NCBI GenBank assembly: GCA_003155915.1
Contig: PMFA01000023.1
Coordinates: 1-36,855 of the forward strand
Source of the DNA: Acidimicrobiaceae bacterium
GTDB lineage: Bacteria > Actinomycetota > Acidimicrobiia > Acidimicrobiales > RAAP-2
Reading direction: 5' to 3'
DNA length: 36,855 bases
Below are positions 14,658-27,977 of the stretch, piece by piece. Numbering within the stretch: the stretch's first letter is position 1; every line of letters begins with the position of its first letter. The position numbers and the translations under genes are program-made. The notes under the pieces were generated by a model. That model ran no database searches. It saw nothing but the letters and a program-made list of their open reading frames with translations, and was not told the DNA's origin.

Positions 14658-16668
14658 GTTCCTCGTCGAGTCGCCGTTCCAACCGGCGGGCGATCAACCC
14701 AAGGCGATCGCGCAGCTGGCCCAGGGCGTCGAGGACGGTCTGCGCTACCAGACCCTGGAGGGCATCACCGGGAGTGGCAAGACCGCGACGATCGCCTGGC
14801 TCATCGAGCACGTGCAGCGACCGACGTTGATCCTGGAACCGAACAAGTCGCTGGCCGCGCAGTTGGCGTCGGAGTTGAAAGAGATGTTGCCCCAGAACCG
14901 CGTCGAGTTCTTCGTCTCCTACTACGACTACTACCAGCCCGAAGCGTACGTCCCACGCACCGACACCTTCATCGAGAAGGACAGTTCGGTGAATGAGGAG
15001 ATCGACCGACTGCGACACGCCGCGACGTCCTCGCTCCTCACGCACCGCGACACGATCGTCGTGGCCTCGGTGTCGTGTATCTACGGACTCGGTTCGCCGC
15101 TCGAGTACCGCGAGCGGATGCTCCAACTCGAAGTCGGCGACACGTTCGACCAGCGCGCGCTGCTGCGGCGATTGGTGGAGATGCAGTACAACCGCAACGA
15201 ACTGGTGCTGGATCGCGGCACCTTCCGGATGAAGGGCGACACGCTCGAGATCCAGCCGGCCTATAGCAACGAAGCGATTCGCGTCTCGTTCTTCGAGAAC
15301 GTCATCGAAGAGGTCTCGTTCTTCAACCCGATGACCCAGGAGAGTCGCGGCAAGGTGAAGGAGTTCACCCTCTTCGCCGCGTCGCACTACGCCACGAGCA
15401 CCGCGACCCTACAGCGCGCCTGTCGCGGTATCGAAGACGAACTGCAGACGCAACTCGCGAAGTTCCAGTCCGAGGGCAAGCTGCTCGAAGCCCAGCGACT
15501 TCGCTCGCGCACCGAGCACGACCTCGAGATGCTCGAACAAACGGGCTTTTGCGCCGGCATCGAGAACTACAGCGCGCACCTCGACGGTCGAAAGCCGGGG
15601 GAGCGTCCCTACACGTTGCTCGACTACTTCCCGGAGGACTACCTCGTCGTGATCGACGAGTCCCACGTCGCGGTACCCCAGGTGCGCGGTCAGTACGCGG
15701 GCGACCGCTCCCGAAAAGAGACGCTGGTCGAGCACGGGTTCCGGCTGCCGTGCGCGTTGGACAATCGACCCCTCAACTTCGACGAGTTCATGGAGCTGGT
15801 GCCCCAGATGGTCTTCGTCTCGGCCACGCCGGGTCCCTTCGAGATGGAGCACAGCGACCAGATCGTCGAACAGGTGATCCGTCCGACCGGACTGCTCGAC
15901 CCGGTCGTGACGGTCGTACCCACGAAGAACCAGATCGATGACCTGCGCACGCGACTCGACGTGGTCATCGCGCGCAACGAACGCGTGTTGATCACCACGC
16001 TGACCAAGCGCATGGCCGAGGACCTGACGAACTTCCTCACCAAGGCCGGCTACCGCGTGCAGTACTTGCACAGTGACATCGACACCATCCAGCGCATCGA
16101 GATACTTCGGTCGTTACGTCTGGGCGAGTTCGACATCCTGGTCGGCATCAACCTGTTGCGCGAGGGCCTGGACCTGCCCGAGGTCTCCCTGGTCGCCATC
16201 CTGGACGCCGACAAGGAGGGTTTCTTGCGATCGCGCAGTGCCCTGATCCAGACGATCGGGCGCGCCGCTCGTAACTCGAACGGCCAGGCCATCCTCTACG
16301 CCGACCGGATGACCGATTCCATGCGCGCGGCGATATCGCTCACCGAACGTCGCCGGATGCTCCAGATCGAGTACAACAAGGAGCGCGGCATCGAGCCGAC
16401 GACGGTCATGAAGAACGTCGCCGACATCCTCGGCCGTCTGCGGTCCGAGTCGATGCCCGAGCCGGCAAATAAGGTCCACGGCGTCTCGTCCCTGGAGGAC
16501 ATGCTGCCCGATGACCTCTCGCTCGAGATCGCCCGGGTGGAGAAGGCCATGCTGGTCGCCGCTGGCGAACTGCGCTTCGAAGAGGCGGCCGCCCTGCGAG
16601 ACATTCTCCACTCCCTACAGCGTCAGGGCATGATTTCGTCACTCGACGAACTGACCCTTGATGCCTGA
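14650..16668 (+). CDS. uvrB: Excinuclease ABC subunit B
   Basis: 672 residues, normal length, GTG start overlapping coaE by 8 nt. It is a helicase-like damage verification protein of nucleotide excision repair. Walker A is GITGSGKTA (38-46). The damage-probing beta-hairpin region contains [18 protein letters not shown], motif II is [12 protein letters not shown], and the later helicase motifs include [18 protein letters not shown] and QTIGRAARN. The C-terminal UVR motif (~630-665, [19 protein letters not shown]) binds UvrC. It is directly followed by uvrA and uvrC. Confidence 0.97.
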   Translation: MDKFLVESPFQPAGDQPKAIAQLAQGVEDGLRYQTLEGITGSGKTATIAWLIEHVQRPTLILEPNKSLAAQLASELKEMLPQNRVEFFVSYYDYYQPEAYVPRTDTFIEKDSSVNEEIDRLRHAATSSLLTHRDTIVVASVSCIYGLGSPLEYRERMLQLEVGDTFDQRALLRRLVEMQYNRNELVLDRGTFRMKGDTLEIQPAYSNEAIRVSFFENVIEEVSFFNPMTQESRGKVKEFTLFAASHYATSTATLQRACRGIEDELQTQLAKFQSEGKLLEAQRLRSRTEHDLEMLEQTGFCAGIENYSAHLDGRKPGERPYTLLDYFPEDYLVVIDESHVAVPQVRGQYAGDRSRKETLVEHGFRLPCALDNRPLNFDEFMELVPQMVFVSATPGPFEMEHSDQIVEQVIRPTGLLDPVVTVVPTKNQIDDLRTRLDVVIARNERVLITTLTKRMAEDLTNFLTKAGYRVQYLHSDIDTIQRIEILRSLRLGEFDILVGINLLREGLDLPEVSLVAILDADKEGFLRSRSALIQTIGRAARNSNGQAILYADRMTDSMRAAISLTERRRMLQIEYNKERGIEPTTVMKNVADILGRLRSESMPEPANKVHGVSSLEDMLPDDLSLEIARVEKAMLVAAGELRFEEAAALRDILHSLQRQGMISSLDELTLDA

Positions 16669-16684
16669 CCGGTAGATTCCCTTC

Positions 16685-19521
<2,837 letters not shown>

Positions 19522-19522
<1 letters not shown>

Positions 19523-21384
19523 TGTTCGCGCGTCCCTCGGGCATCCCGCGCCAGAGCGGCTGCTACCTCTTTCGCAACGCTCACGGCCAGATCATCTACG
19601 TCGGCAAGGCCCTCTCCTTGGCCTCGCGGTTGGGAAGTTACTTCCAGCGTCCGGAGGGTCTCTCGCATAAGACCCAGGCGCTGATGGCCGAGGCGACCTC
19701 GGTCGAGTGGATCGTCACGCCGACCGAACTCGACGCCCTGGTCCTCGAGAACGAATTGATCAAGGACAACCAGCCGCGTTACAACATGCGACTGAAGGAC
19801 GACAAGAGCTTTCCCTACGTCGCCCTCGACACCCGAACCGACTTCGCGGCGCCGTACATCACGCGCGGCAAGCACGTGAAGGGCGTGCGCTACTTCGGAC
19901 CGTTCGTCGACGTGCGCGCGCTGCGAACGACGATGGACGAGTTGATCCAGGCCTTCCCGCTTCGTTCGTGCACGAAGCACAAGTACAACTACCACCAGCG
20001 CATCGCGCGCCCCTGCCTGCTCTTCGACATCGGCAAGTGCTCGGGGCCGTGCGTCGGCGCCATCGACCCCGACGGCTACCAGCAGCTCGTCGCGTCGTGG
20101 GCGAGGTTCTTCGACGGCGACGTGCGCCAATTGCGCGGCCTGTTGCAGCGCCAGATGCACGAGGCCTCGGAACAGAAGCACTACGAGGCAGCCGCGAAGG
20201 CCCGCGACGGCCTCGACGCCCTGGAGCGCGCGGCCAGCGTGCAGAACGTCGTGTTGGACGACCACTCGAACCTCGACGTGCTCACGGTCGCCAGCGACGG
20301 TGGTCGCGCGGCGGTCGTGCGCTTTCGCGTGCGCTTCGGTCGCGTCATCGGTCGCAGCGTGCACTTGATCGACCGCTCGATGGACGAGAGCGACGCCGAG
20401 ATACTCGAGAGCGTCCTGACCGACATGTACCTCGACGCGGCGTCGGTGCCGCCGGTCGTGCTCGTCGCCGAGGACGCGTCCGTGACGCCGTTGATGCTCG
20501 AGTACCTGGTCGAGTTGCGCGGTCGTCCGGTCGAGATCGCCGCGCCTCAGCGCGGCAAACGGCGTCGCGCGGTCGAGCTCGCGCGCACTGACGCGCTCAG
20601 CGTGATCCACCGTGATTCGCTACGACGTCAGAGCGACCACAACGTGCGCGCCCGGGCGCTGCAAGAACTGGGTAGTGCGCTCGCGCTCGTGCAGCCGCCC
20701 TTTCGTATCGAGTGCTTCGACATGAGTCACCTCCAGGGCACCAACTACGTCGGCTCGATGGTGGTCTTCGAAGACGGTCTGGCGAAGAAGATCGACTACC
20801 GACACTTCAACGTGAAAGAGGTGCTCGGCAACGACGACGTGGGCGCCATGGAAGAGGTCGTGCGACGCCGACTGAACTACTGGGCCGACGAGCAAAGCGC
20901 CACCAAGTTCCGCCGCGCCGATCTGATCATCGTCGACGGTGGTCTGCCGCAACTGCACGCCGCCCAGAAGGCGGCCGCCACCCTGGGCCTCCAGGACCAG
21001 GTCGAGTTCGCGGCGCTCGCCAAGCGCGAGGAGTTGTTGTACCGACCGGGTTCGAGTCTGCCGATCGCGTTGGAGCGCGGCTCGGAGTCGCTCTATCTGG
21101 TCCAGCGCGTGCGCGACGAGGCCCACCGATTCGCCATCACCTTCCATCGCTCCAAACGCGGCAAGTCCATGGTCGCCTCCTCGCTCTCGGGCGTCGAGGG
21201 TCTGGGCCCCGCGAGGCGTGAACGCCTGCTCGGCACCTTCGGCTCACTCGACGCGCTGCGTCAGGCGACGCTCGATGAACTCGAGGCGCTCGCGTGGCTG
21301 CCCGGCGGCGTGGCGCGAAGGCTCTACGATCATCTGCAGGCGCCAGCCCAACCCAAACCGACCAAGGGGAGCGACGATGAGTGA
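19522..21384 (+). CDS. uvrC: Excinuclease ABC subunit C
   Basis: 620 residues. An N-terminal GIY-YIG nuclease (GCYLFRNAHG and IIYVGKA, residues 13-30) makes the 3' incision. A Cys-rich loop (RPCLLFDIGKCSGPCVG) and a UVR motif (~205-240) for UvrB follow. The RNase H-like 5' nuclease starts around FDMSHLQGTNYVGSMVVF, and paired helix-hairpin-helix motifs end the protein (VEGLGPARRERLLGTFGSLDA). The start is GTG 19522. It overlaps rapZ by 8 nt. Confidence 0.96.
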
Positions 21385-22222
21385 GGTCTTGCTGGTCACG
21401 GGGATGTCGGGGGCCGGTCGCTCGACGGTGTCGGCCGCCTTAGAGGACATCGGCTGGTTCGTCATCGACAACATGCCGATCGAGCTGATCGCGCGCGTCG
21501 GGGAACTGGCCATCAGCGGCTCTCGCGAGTACGCCGGCGTGGCCTTCATCGTCGGGCGATCCGGCGGCGTGCAGCCCGACGACTGGCTGGGGGTCGAACG
21601 CGAGTTGCGCCAGCTCCACGAGAACGCCAAGATCCTCTTCCTGGACGCGCCGGATGACGTACTTATTCACCGCTTCGAGGGCAACCGCCGCCGTCACCCC
21701 TTCGAGGCGGCCACCCTGGCCGAATCGATCAAGGGCGAACGTGCGCTGTTGCAATCGATTCGTGACGGCGCGGACCTGGTGATCGACACCGGTTCGATCA
21801 ACGCGAACCAGTTGCGCTCGCGGATCGTCGAGACCTTCACGGAGATGGCGGGGCTCGGCTCCTTGCGCGTGTCGCTCGTCTCCTTCGGCTACTCCAACGG
21901 CCTGCCGCGCGACGTCGATCTCGTCTTTGACTGTCGCTTCTTGCCGAACCCCTACTGGGTCGAGGAACTTCGTCCACTCTCGGGGCTCGACGAACCAGTG
22001 GCCAACTACGTGCTCAGCCAAGCGGCGGCCCAGCACTTCCTCACGGACGTCGTGTCGATGCTGGACTGGCAGATCCCCGAGTTCCAAAAAGAGGGCAAGT
22101 CCTACCTCTCGATCGCGATCGGCTGCACCGGGGGACGACACCGTTCGGTCGCGATCGCCGAGGAGCTGCGCCGTCGACTGAACATTGAGCACGCCGTCTT
22201 CCACCGCGACATCGCTCGATGA
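21377..22222 (+). CDS. rapZ: RNase adapter / nucleotide-binding protein RapZ
   Basis: 281 residues from ATG 21377, which has AGGGGAG upstream; the frame is open further up inside uvrC but that is a shadow. The N-terminal P-loop reads GMSGAGRST (9-17), with Arg15 in place of the Walker Lys; Walker B-like IDNMP follows. The C-terminal half has the family signature FSYGYSNG-type stretch (SFGYSNGLPRDVDLVFD), RFLPNPYW and CTGGRHRSVAIAEEL. In Escherichia coli RapZ senses glucosamine-6-phosphate to control glmS RNA turnover; in Gram-positives the role is less clear. The stop overlaps yvcK by ATGA. Confidence 0.94.
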   Translation: MSEVLLVTGMSGAGRSTVSAALEDIGWFVIDNMPIELIARVGELAISGSREYAGVAFIVGRSGGVQPDDWLGVERELRQLHENAKILFLDAPDDVLIHRFEGNRRRHPFEAATLAESIKGERALLQSIRDGADLVIDTGSINANQLRSRIVETFTEMAGLGSLRVSLVSFGYSNGLPRDVDLVFDCRFLPNPYWVEELRPLSGLDEPVANYVLSQAAAQHFLTDVVSMLDWQIPEFQKEGKSYLSIAIGCTGGRHRSVAIAEELRRRLNIEHAVFHRDIAR

Positions 22223-23076
22223 AGGTCGTCGCGGTCGGCGGGGGCCACGGCACCGCCGCGTCGCTGCGCGCCCTGCGCCAGGTCTCGAGCGACGTCACCG
22301 GCGTCGTCTCGGTCGCCGACGACGGTGGATCGACCGGACGGCTTCGCGCGATGCTCAACGTCGCCGCGGTCGGGGACCTGCGCAAATGTCTCGGCGCCCT
22401 GGGCGACCCGGAGAATCCTCTCACGACCTCCTTCGAGCACCGCTTCAGTGTCGGTGAACTGAACGGTCACGCCGTCGGCAACCTGCTCCTGGTCGGCTTG
22501 ATCGACGCCACCGGCAACCTCGAAGAGTCCGTGCGCGCGGTCGCCCAGGTGATGGGTGTGACCGGCGCGATCGTGCCCGCGAGCGAAGAGGGCGTCGTGC
22601 TCGTCGCCTCGACCGAAGAGGGCGTCACGCGAGGACAGACCGAGGTCATGAAGTCCTCTTCCATTCGGCGGATTCGCGTCGAACCGACCAACGCGGCCAC
22701 GCCGATCGCCGCGGTCGAGGCGATTGAACGCGCCGACCTCATCCTCATCGGCCCGGGGTCGCTCTTCACCAGCGTCCTGGCGGCCTGCGTCGTACCCGGC
22801 GTCACCCAGGCGCTCACGGGCACGAACGCGAAGAAGATCTACGTCGCGAATCTGCACGAGCAGATTCCCGAGACCGAGGGCTACACGCTCGAAGACCACG
22901 TGGACGCGTTGCTGCGCCACGGCATCGTGCCGAACGTCGTGCTGGTGGATCATCGCTCGGAGTTCGCGGCGCAGCAGTGTTCACTCCCCGTTCACATAGC
23001 GGACCTCGCGGCGAGAAATGGCATGGTCCACGATGTGCAAAAATTGACTAAAGCGGTATTCGCCGAAGTGCGATAG
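22219..23076 (+). CDS. yvcK: Gluconeogenesis factor YvcK/GlmR family (CofD-like) protein
   Basis: 285 residues. The N-terminal nucleotide-binding motif GGGHGTAASLRAL, then SVADDGGSTGRLR and GDLRKCLGAL, and the later LIGPGSLFTSVLA are diagnostic of the YvcK branch of the CofD superfamily. Family members bind UDP-GlcNAc and regulate carbon flow to cell-wall precursors. It sits after rapZ as usual, but the gene after it is gap rather than whiA. It is somewhat short for the family. Confidence 0.93.
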   Translation: MKVVAVGGGHGTAASLRALRQVSSDVTGVVSVADDGGSTGRLRAMLNVAAVGDLRKCLGALGDPENPLTTSFEHRFSVGELNGHAVGNLLLVGLIDATGNLEESVRAVAQVMGVTGAIVPASEEGVVLVASTEEGVTRGQTEVMKSSSIRRIRVEPTNAATPIAAVEAIERADLILIGPGSLFTSVLAACVVPGVTQALTGTNAKKIYVANLHEQIPETEGYTLEDHVDALLRHGIVPNVVLVDHRSEFAAQQCSLPVHIADLAARNGMVHDVQKLTKAVFAEVR

Positions 23077-23101
23077 GACGCCGCCAACCAGAGGAGCAGT
23101 A

Positions 23102-24109
23102 GTGGCAATACGCGTGGCAATCAATGGGTTCGGACGCATCGGTCGAGGGTTTTTGCGCGCGTCACTGTCGAACCCCGACATCGACGTCGTGGCCGTGAAC
23201 GACCTCACGTCGCCGGAAGTCAACGCCCACCTCTTGCGGTACGACTCGACACAGGGGAGCCTGGATGTACCCGTGGCGATCACCAACGACGGCATGACCG
23301 TCGGGTCCAAGACCATCAAGGTGCTCGCCGAGCGCAGTCCCGCCGAACTGCCCTGGGGCGAACTGAACGTCGACGTCGTCATCGAGTCGACCGGACGATT
23401 CACCACGCGCGAGAGCGCTGGCCAGCACCTCAGCGCGGGAGCGAAAAAGGTCATCATCTCGGCCCCGGCGACCGACGTCGACGCCACGTTCGTGATCGGC
23501 GTCAACGAAGACTCCTACGACCCGGCTCAGCACCACGTCGTCTCCAATGCCTCGTGCACGACGAACTGCTTCGTGCCGATGGTGAAGGTCCTCGACGACG
23601 CCTTCGGTGTCACGACCGGGCTGATGACGACCATCCACGCCTACACCAACGACCAGAACCTGCTCGACCTCGAGCACAAGGACCTGCGCCGGGCCCGCGC
23701 GGCCGCGATCAACATCGTGCCCTCCTCGACCGGCGCGGCGCGCGCCACGAGTCTGGTGCTGGCTTCGATGAAGGGCCGTCTCGACGGCACGTCGCTGCGG
23801 GTCCCGGTGCCGGTCGGCAGCATCACCGACTTCACGGCGATCGTCTCGTCGACGAGCGTCGACGCGGTCAACGCGGCCTTTCGCGCCGCCGCCGAAGGTC
23901 CGCTGAAGGGTGTGCTCGTCTACACCGACGACTACATCGTCTCTTCGGACATCGTCGGCACCCCGGCGTCGTGCACCTTCGACTCCCTGATGACCATCGT
24001 GCAGCCGATCGACGACACGCAGAGCCTGGTGAAGATCTTCGGGTGGTACGACAACGAATGGGGCTACTCGAACCGCCTGGTGGACCTCAGCGTCCACATC
24101 GGGAAGTAG
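23102..24109 (+). CDS. gap: Glyceraldehyde-3-phosphate dehydrogenase
   Basis: 335 residues; GTG 23102 is preceded by GAGGAG six nt upstream. It oxidises glyceraldehyde-3-phosphate with NAD and phosphate. The Rossmann motif INGFGRIGR, Asp34 (VNDL, favouring NAD over NADP), the catalytic Cys152 in SNASCTTNC and His179 in TTIHAYTNDQ are present; the C-terminal WYDNEWGYSNR is classical. Its TAG overlaps the pgk GTG by one base. Confidence 0.97.
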   Translation: MAIRVAINGFGRIGRGFLRASLSNPDIDVVAVNDLTSPEVNAHLLRYDSTQGSLDVPVAITNDGMTVGSKTIKVLAERSPAELPWGELNVDVVIESTGRFTTRESAGQHLSAGAKKVIISAPATDVDATFVIGVNEDSYDPAQHHVVSNASCTTNCFVPMVKVLDDAFGVTTGLMTTIHAYTNDQNLLDLEHKDLRRARAAAINIVPSSTGAARATSLVLASMKGRLDGTSLRVPVPVGSITDFTAIVSSTSVDAVNAAFRAAAEGPLKGVLVYTDDYIVSSDIVGTPASCTFDSLMTIVQPIDDTQSLVKIFGWYDNEWGYSNRLVDLSVHIGK

Positions 24110-25248
24110 TGGTGGACGCGCTCCCGTCCTACGATCGCTGGGGCAGCCTCAAGGGCAAACGGATTCTGGTTCGCGTCGACTTCAATACCCCGGTCGCCGA
24201 AGTCGACGGGCGACTCGAGGTCACCGATGACTTTCGCATCCGCTCAACGCTGCCGCTCTTCGAAGAGCTGTTGTCGCGCGGCGCGACCGTCGTCGCCTGC
24301 ACGCACTTCGGGCGCCCGAAGGGTCAGGTGGTAGAGAAGTACAGTGTCGAGCCCGTGCGGCGCCGCCTGAACGAACTCTGTCGCGACGTGGAGTTACTGG
24401 AGAACCTTCGGTTCAACCCCGGGGAAGAGGCCAACGACCCGGCGTTCGGTGCGTCGCTCGTCGAGGGCTTCGACTACTACATCAACGAAGCCTTCAGTGC
24501 GTCACACCGGGCTCACGCGTCGATCATGGTGCCGCCCACGCTCGTGCCCAGTGCCGCTGGACCGAACCTGCGCCGTGAGACGACGACGATCCTCGAGATC
24601 TTGGAAAGTCCCGCGAGGCCCTTCGTCGCCATCCTCGGCGGCGCGAAGGTGGGCGACAAATTGGCGATCGCGAAGGTGCTCTGCGAGAAGGCCGACACCG
24701 TCATCGTCGGTGGTGGAATGGCCTACACCTTCGAAGCTTCGCTCGGGCGCAGCATCGGCTCTTCACTCTTTGACCCGTCCTACGTCGAGCAGTGCGCGCA
24801 ACTCCTGTCGGTCGGCAACGTCGTGATCCCCACCGACGCCCGGGGCCTTCCTTCGACGTCGCCCTTCGGCCCCGACGCGGGCGAGGAGCCGGCGATCTCC
24901 TTCGGCGCCGACATTCCCGACGGCTTCGCCGGTCTCGACATCGGCCCGGCCTCGGCCGAGCACTTCGCCGAGGTGATCGCGAAGGCCGCGACGATCCTCT
25001 GGAACGGACCGATGGGTGTCTTCGAAGACGCGCGCTTCGCCAGTGGCACCGAAGCGGTCGCGCGCGCGGTCGCCAAGTCCGACGCCGTGTCGGTGGTGGG
25101 CGGCGGTGACTCGGTGGCGGCGCTGCAAGCCTTTGGTCTCGAGGGCGACGTCAGCTTCGTCTCGACCGGGGGAGGGGCCTCGCTCGAGCTGGTCGAACTG
25201 GGTGACCTGCCCGGTCTGCGCGCCCTGCGCGAAAGTCCCTTCAACTGA
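24109..25248 (+). CDS. pgk: Phosphoglycerate kinase
   Basis: 379 residues from GTG 24109 (GTG 24112 is equally possible); slightly shorter than the usual ~395. It transfers phosphate from 1,3-bisphosphoglycerate to ADP. Substrate motifs RVDFNTPV and HFGRPKG, the substrate-loop ENLRFNPGE, hinge region LGGAKVGDKL, nucleotide-site LWNGPMGVFE and VGGGDSVAA are intact. The stop shares its A with the tpiA ATG (TGATG). Confidence 0.96.
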   Translation: MVDALPSYDRWGSLKGKRILVRVDFNTPVAEVDGRLEVTDDFRIRSTLPLFEELLSRGATVVACTHFGRPKGQVVEKYSVEPVRRRLNELCRDVELLENLRFNPGEEANDPAFGASLVEGFDYYINEAFSASHRAHASIMVPPTLVPSAAGPNLRRETTTILEILESPARPFVAILGGAKVGDKLAIAKVLCEKADTVIVGGGMAYTFEASLGRSIGSSLFDPSYVEQCAQLLSVGNVVIPTDARGLPSTSPFGPDAGEEPAISFGADIPDGFAGLDIGPASAEHFAEVIAKAATILWNGPMGVFEDARFASGTEAVARAVAKSDAVSVVGGGDSVAALQAFGLEGDVSFVSTGGGASLELVELGDLPGLRALRESPFN

Positions 25249-26024
25249 TGACGATCAAGCCGCTGGTGATCGGCAACTGGAAGATGAACCTCGACTTCGT
25301 CGAGGCGGTGCACCTCGGTCAACAGATCGGCGTGCTCTTGAAGAACCGGCCCTCGGAGCACACCGAGATCGTCGTGGCCCCGCCGTTCGTGGACCTGCGC
25401 AGCGTCGCTTCGATCGTGGACTCCGAAAGGATCCCGATCGGCGTCGCGGCCCAACACGTGAACCCGAACGACAACGGCGCCCACACCGGCGAGGTCAGCG
25501 CCTCGATGCTCAAGCGCCTCGGCGTCACCTGGGTCCTGGTCGGTCATTCCGAGCGCCGTTCGATGTACGCCATGGACGACGCGGCGGTCGCGTTGACGCT
25601 GCGCGCGGTCGTGCGTTCGGGCCTGAAGGCGGTGCTGTGCGTGGGCGAGGCGCTCGATATCCGTGAAGACGGCGATCACGACGAGTGGGTGCGCCGCCAA
25701 CTTCGCAGCGCCCTCGACGGACTCGACGAGCGATTCGCCGAACTGGTCACGATCGCCTACGAGCCGATTTGGGCGATCGGCACCGGTCTCACGGCCGACG
25801 TCGCCCAGGTGCACGCGATGATGACCCACGTCCGTTCGGTGCTGACCCCCGCTTTCAAGGAGTCACGGGTCCTCTACGGGGGCTCGGTGAACGCCGAGAA
25901 CGCGGCGTCACTCGTGGCCGAGGGCCGCGCCGACGGGTTCCTCGTCGGGGGAGCGAGCCTGAAAGCGGAGTCGTTCCTTGCCATTATTCAGGCCTGTGAC
26001 GACTGCTACGCTTTAAAGCGCTAA
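25248..26024 (+). CDS. tpiA: Triose-phosphate isomerase
   Basis: 258 residues, ATG 25248. The catalytic residues are Lys12 (GNWKMN), His100 (VGHSERR) and Glu172 (AYEPIWAIGTG); the phosphate-binding YGGSV and LVGGASL loops follow. It interconverts dihydroxyacetone phosphate and glyceraldehyde-3-phosphate, completing the gap-pgk-tpiA glycolytic cluster. A GGAGGA site for secG begins 3 nt after its stop. Confidence 0.97.
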   Translation: MTIKPLVIGNWKMNLDFVEAVHLGQQIGVLLKNRPSEHTEIVVAPPFVDLRSVASIVDSERIPIGVAAQHVNPNDNGAHTGEVSASMLKRLGVTWVLVGHSERRSMYAMDDAAVALTLRAVVRSGLKAVLCVGEALDIREDGDHDEWVRRQLRSALDGLDERFAELVTIAYEPIWAIGTGLTADVAQVHAMMTHVRSVLTPAFKESRVLYGGSVNAENAASLVAEGRADGFLVGGASLKAESFLAIIQACDDCYALKR

Positions 26025-26026
26025 TC

Positions 26027-26032
26027 GGAGGA
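26027..26032 (+). promoter_or_regulatory. Strong ribosome binding site for the TTG start of secG
   Basis: GGAGGA lies 5 nt before TTG 26037. It decides this unusual start codon and is the best Shine-Dalgarno site in the housekeeping run. Confidence 0.8.
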
Positions 26033-26036
26033 AACC

Positions 26037-26267
26037 TTGTTCACCTGGACATTCATCACAATTGAGGCTTTGGCGTCGGTCGGGCTGGTGTTCTTGGTCC
26101 TGTTGCACTCGGGACGCGGTGGCGGCATCTCGGACCTGCTCGGTGGCTCGATGGGTTCGGCGGCCTCGGGTTCGACGGTCGTCGAGCGCAATCTTGACCG
26201 CATCACGATTGCCGTCGCGTTGATTTTCACCTTCGCCACGCTGACGCTCGACCTGCGTTTGCAGTAA
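26037..26267 (+). CDS. secG: Preprotein translocase subunit SecG
   Basis: 76 residues with a TTG start supported by GGAGGA. Two hydrophobic segments (about 7-24 and 55-72) flank the conserved cytosolic loop LLHSGRGGGISDLLGG. It is an accessory subunit of the SecYEG channel. Its place after tpiA is the standard actinobacterial and Firmicute arrangement. Confidence 0.93.
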   Translation: MFTWTFITIEALASVGLVFLVLLHSGRGGGISDLLGGSMGSAASGSTVVERNLDRITIAVALIFTFATLTLDLRLQ

Positions 26268-26271
26268 CGCA

Positions 26272-27933
26272 ATGGTCCGGCGAGGATCATTCGGGTGGGG
26301 GGCGCTGTTCGCCCTCGCCGTCGCCGCGGTCCTCATTCCCATCGGTCGTTCCGGCGCCTCGCCGGTCAAGACCAACTCCCTGAACGATAAGACGATCAAC
26401 GTCTCGCTCCCGGGGCCTTTCAACGGCTGCACCTACTTCGACGCCGGGGCGACGCCCACGACCGAAGCGATCAACGACCTCATTGTCCCGTCGGCCTTCC
26501 TCACCACCAGCGCCGGCAACCTCTACGGGGAGAGCGGCCCCATCGCCTCGGCCGAGCTGACCTCGCTGACGCCCGAGACCGTGAAGTACACCATCACCCC
26601 GAACGAGAAGTGGAGCAACGGCACCTCGTTCAACGGCAACGACCTGCTCGGCTGGTGGCTGCGGGCTCGGGCCCTGCGCACGGTGCTCTCCGACGGGTAC
26701 CGCGACATCAAGACGCTCTCGGTCTCCAAGGACGGCGACGTCGTGACCGCCGTCTTCGCCACGCCCTACGCCGACTGGAACCTGCTCTTTCGAGACGTCG
26801 AGGCGCTGGGCACCCAGGGCAGTTGTTCGCTCGCGTCGTTGTTGGCGCGACCGTCGCTCGGGCCCTACGCGGTCACCAGCGCGACGTCGAGTCGCGTCGT
26901 GTTGACGATGAACAAACACTGGCCCGTCGACACCGATCGATTCGGGCGCATCGTGATCACCGACGCCGGCGCGATTCCCGCCTCCGACAGCGCGTACTAC
27001 GTCAACTTCTCGCTCGCGGTGAATCGCGCGCTCGTCCAGGCCATCAGCGCACGCCCCAACGTGATGAGTCACATCGGGACCTCGAGCAACATCGAAGAGA
27101 TCTCCTTCGCGTCGAACCGTACGCTCATCAAGCGCGTCGCCGTGCGCGAAGCGCTGAGCTGGTCCATCAACCGTCAGTCGCTGATCGACCAACTCTGGGG
27201 CGCGGTGACGTTCTCGCCGTCGGTGGCGGTCTCGGCGCTCTACTCCCAGGGACAGTCGAACTATCCCGGTCCGGCCGGCACCGCGCCGTCGTCCCAGACC
27301 ACGACGACGACGGTGGCGCAGGGTACGGCGCACAACGGACTCGGGGACTGCCTGCAGTGCGCCCTGGACGTCTTGTCCCAGAGCGGCTTCCTCGACTCGT
27401 CGGGCGGTTGGACGACGGCGGCGGGCACACCGTTGGTGCTGCGCATGGCGGTCGGACCCAGTGACCTCGATCACACGGTGGGCGCAGCCGTCGTGAGCGA
27501 GTGGGCGGCGATCGGCATCAAAGTGAACGTCGTCGACGTCGCCAGTGACGTGGCGGCCGCTGTGGCGACGGCGACCAACTCCGTGGACTTGGCGCTCTTC
27601 ACCAGACCGACCATCACCGCGGTCTCCTACGCCGCGCGCTCCTGGAGCGGCCCCGGGTACGCCGACGCGTACCCCAGTGGATGGCGCAGCGTGGCCGTGA
27701 CGGCACTCTTCAATCAAGCGACTGCCAATTTTAATCCGGTGAACGCCGCTTCGACGTGGCTTCAGATGGACCAGAAGATTCAGAGTTCGTACTGGGTGCG
27801 CCCACTCTTCACGACGCCATCTCTCTTGGCCTGGACCAACACCCTCACTGGCGTCACCACCAGTTTCTCGGTGCCCGGTTTGCTCGACGAAGAGCCGATC
27901 TGGACGGTTACTCCGCCCTCAACGTCGGGCTGA
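26272..27933 (+). CDS. ABC transporter substrate-binding protein, family 5 (peptide type)
   Basis: 553 residues starting 4 nt after secG. The N-terminus has a signal sequence (RR, hydrophobic 10-23, small residues near SGA) but no lipobox Cys, so it may be released or kept by an anchor rather than lipidated. The body shows the family 5 pattern: a YTITPNEKWSNGTSFNGNDL stretch, the SINRQSLIDQLWG segment after ReVREA-like VREALSW, and a C-terminal lobe. A Ser/Thr-rich stretch (SSQTTTTTVAQG) interrupts the middle. It is a candidate partner for the OppBCDF genes at 10141-13952, which lack their own binding protein. Confidence 0.83.
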   Translation: MVRRGSFGWGALFALAVAAVLIPIGRSGASPVKTNSLNDKTINVSLPGPFNGCTYFDAGATPTTEAINDLIVPSAFLTTSAGNLYGESGPIASAELTSLTPETVKYTITPNEKWSNGTSFNGNDLLGWWLRARALRTVLSDGYRDIKTLSVSKDGDVVTAVFATPYADWNLLFRDVEALGTQGSCSLASLLARPSLGPYAVTSATSSRVVLTMNKHWPVDTDRFGRIVITDAGAIPASDSAYYVNFSLAVNRALVQAISARPNVMSHIGTSSNIEEISFASNRTLIKRVAVREALSWSINRQSLIDQLWGAVTFSPSVAVSALYSQGQSNYPGPAGTAPSSQTTTTTVAQGTAHNGLGDCLQCALDVLSQSGFLDSSGGWTTAAGTPLVLRMAVGPSDLDHTVGAAVVSEWAAIGIKVNVVDVASDVAAAVATATNSVDLALFTRPTITAVSYAARSWSGPGYADAYPSGWRSVAVTALFNQATANFNPVNAASTWLQMDQKIQSSYWVRPLFTTPSLLAWTNTLTGVTTSFSVPGLLDEEPIWTVTPPSTSG

Positions 27934-27977
27934 GTTGGAGAATCGGCGCTTAGGAAGCGGCTAAAGTAGAACTCCGC

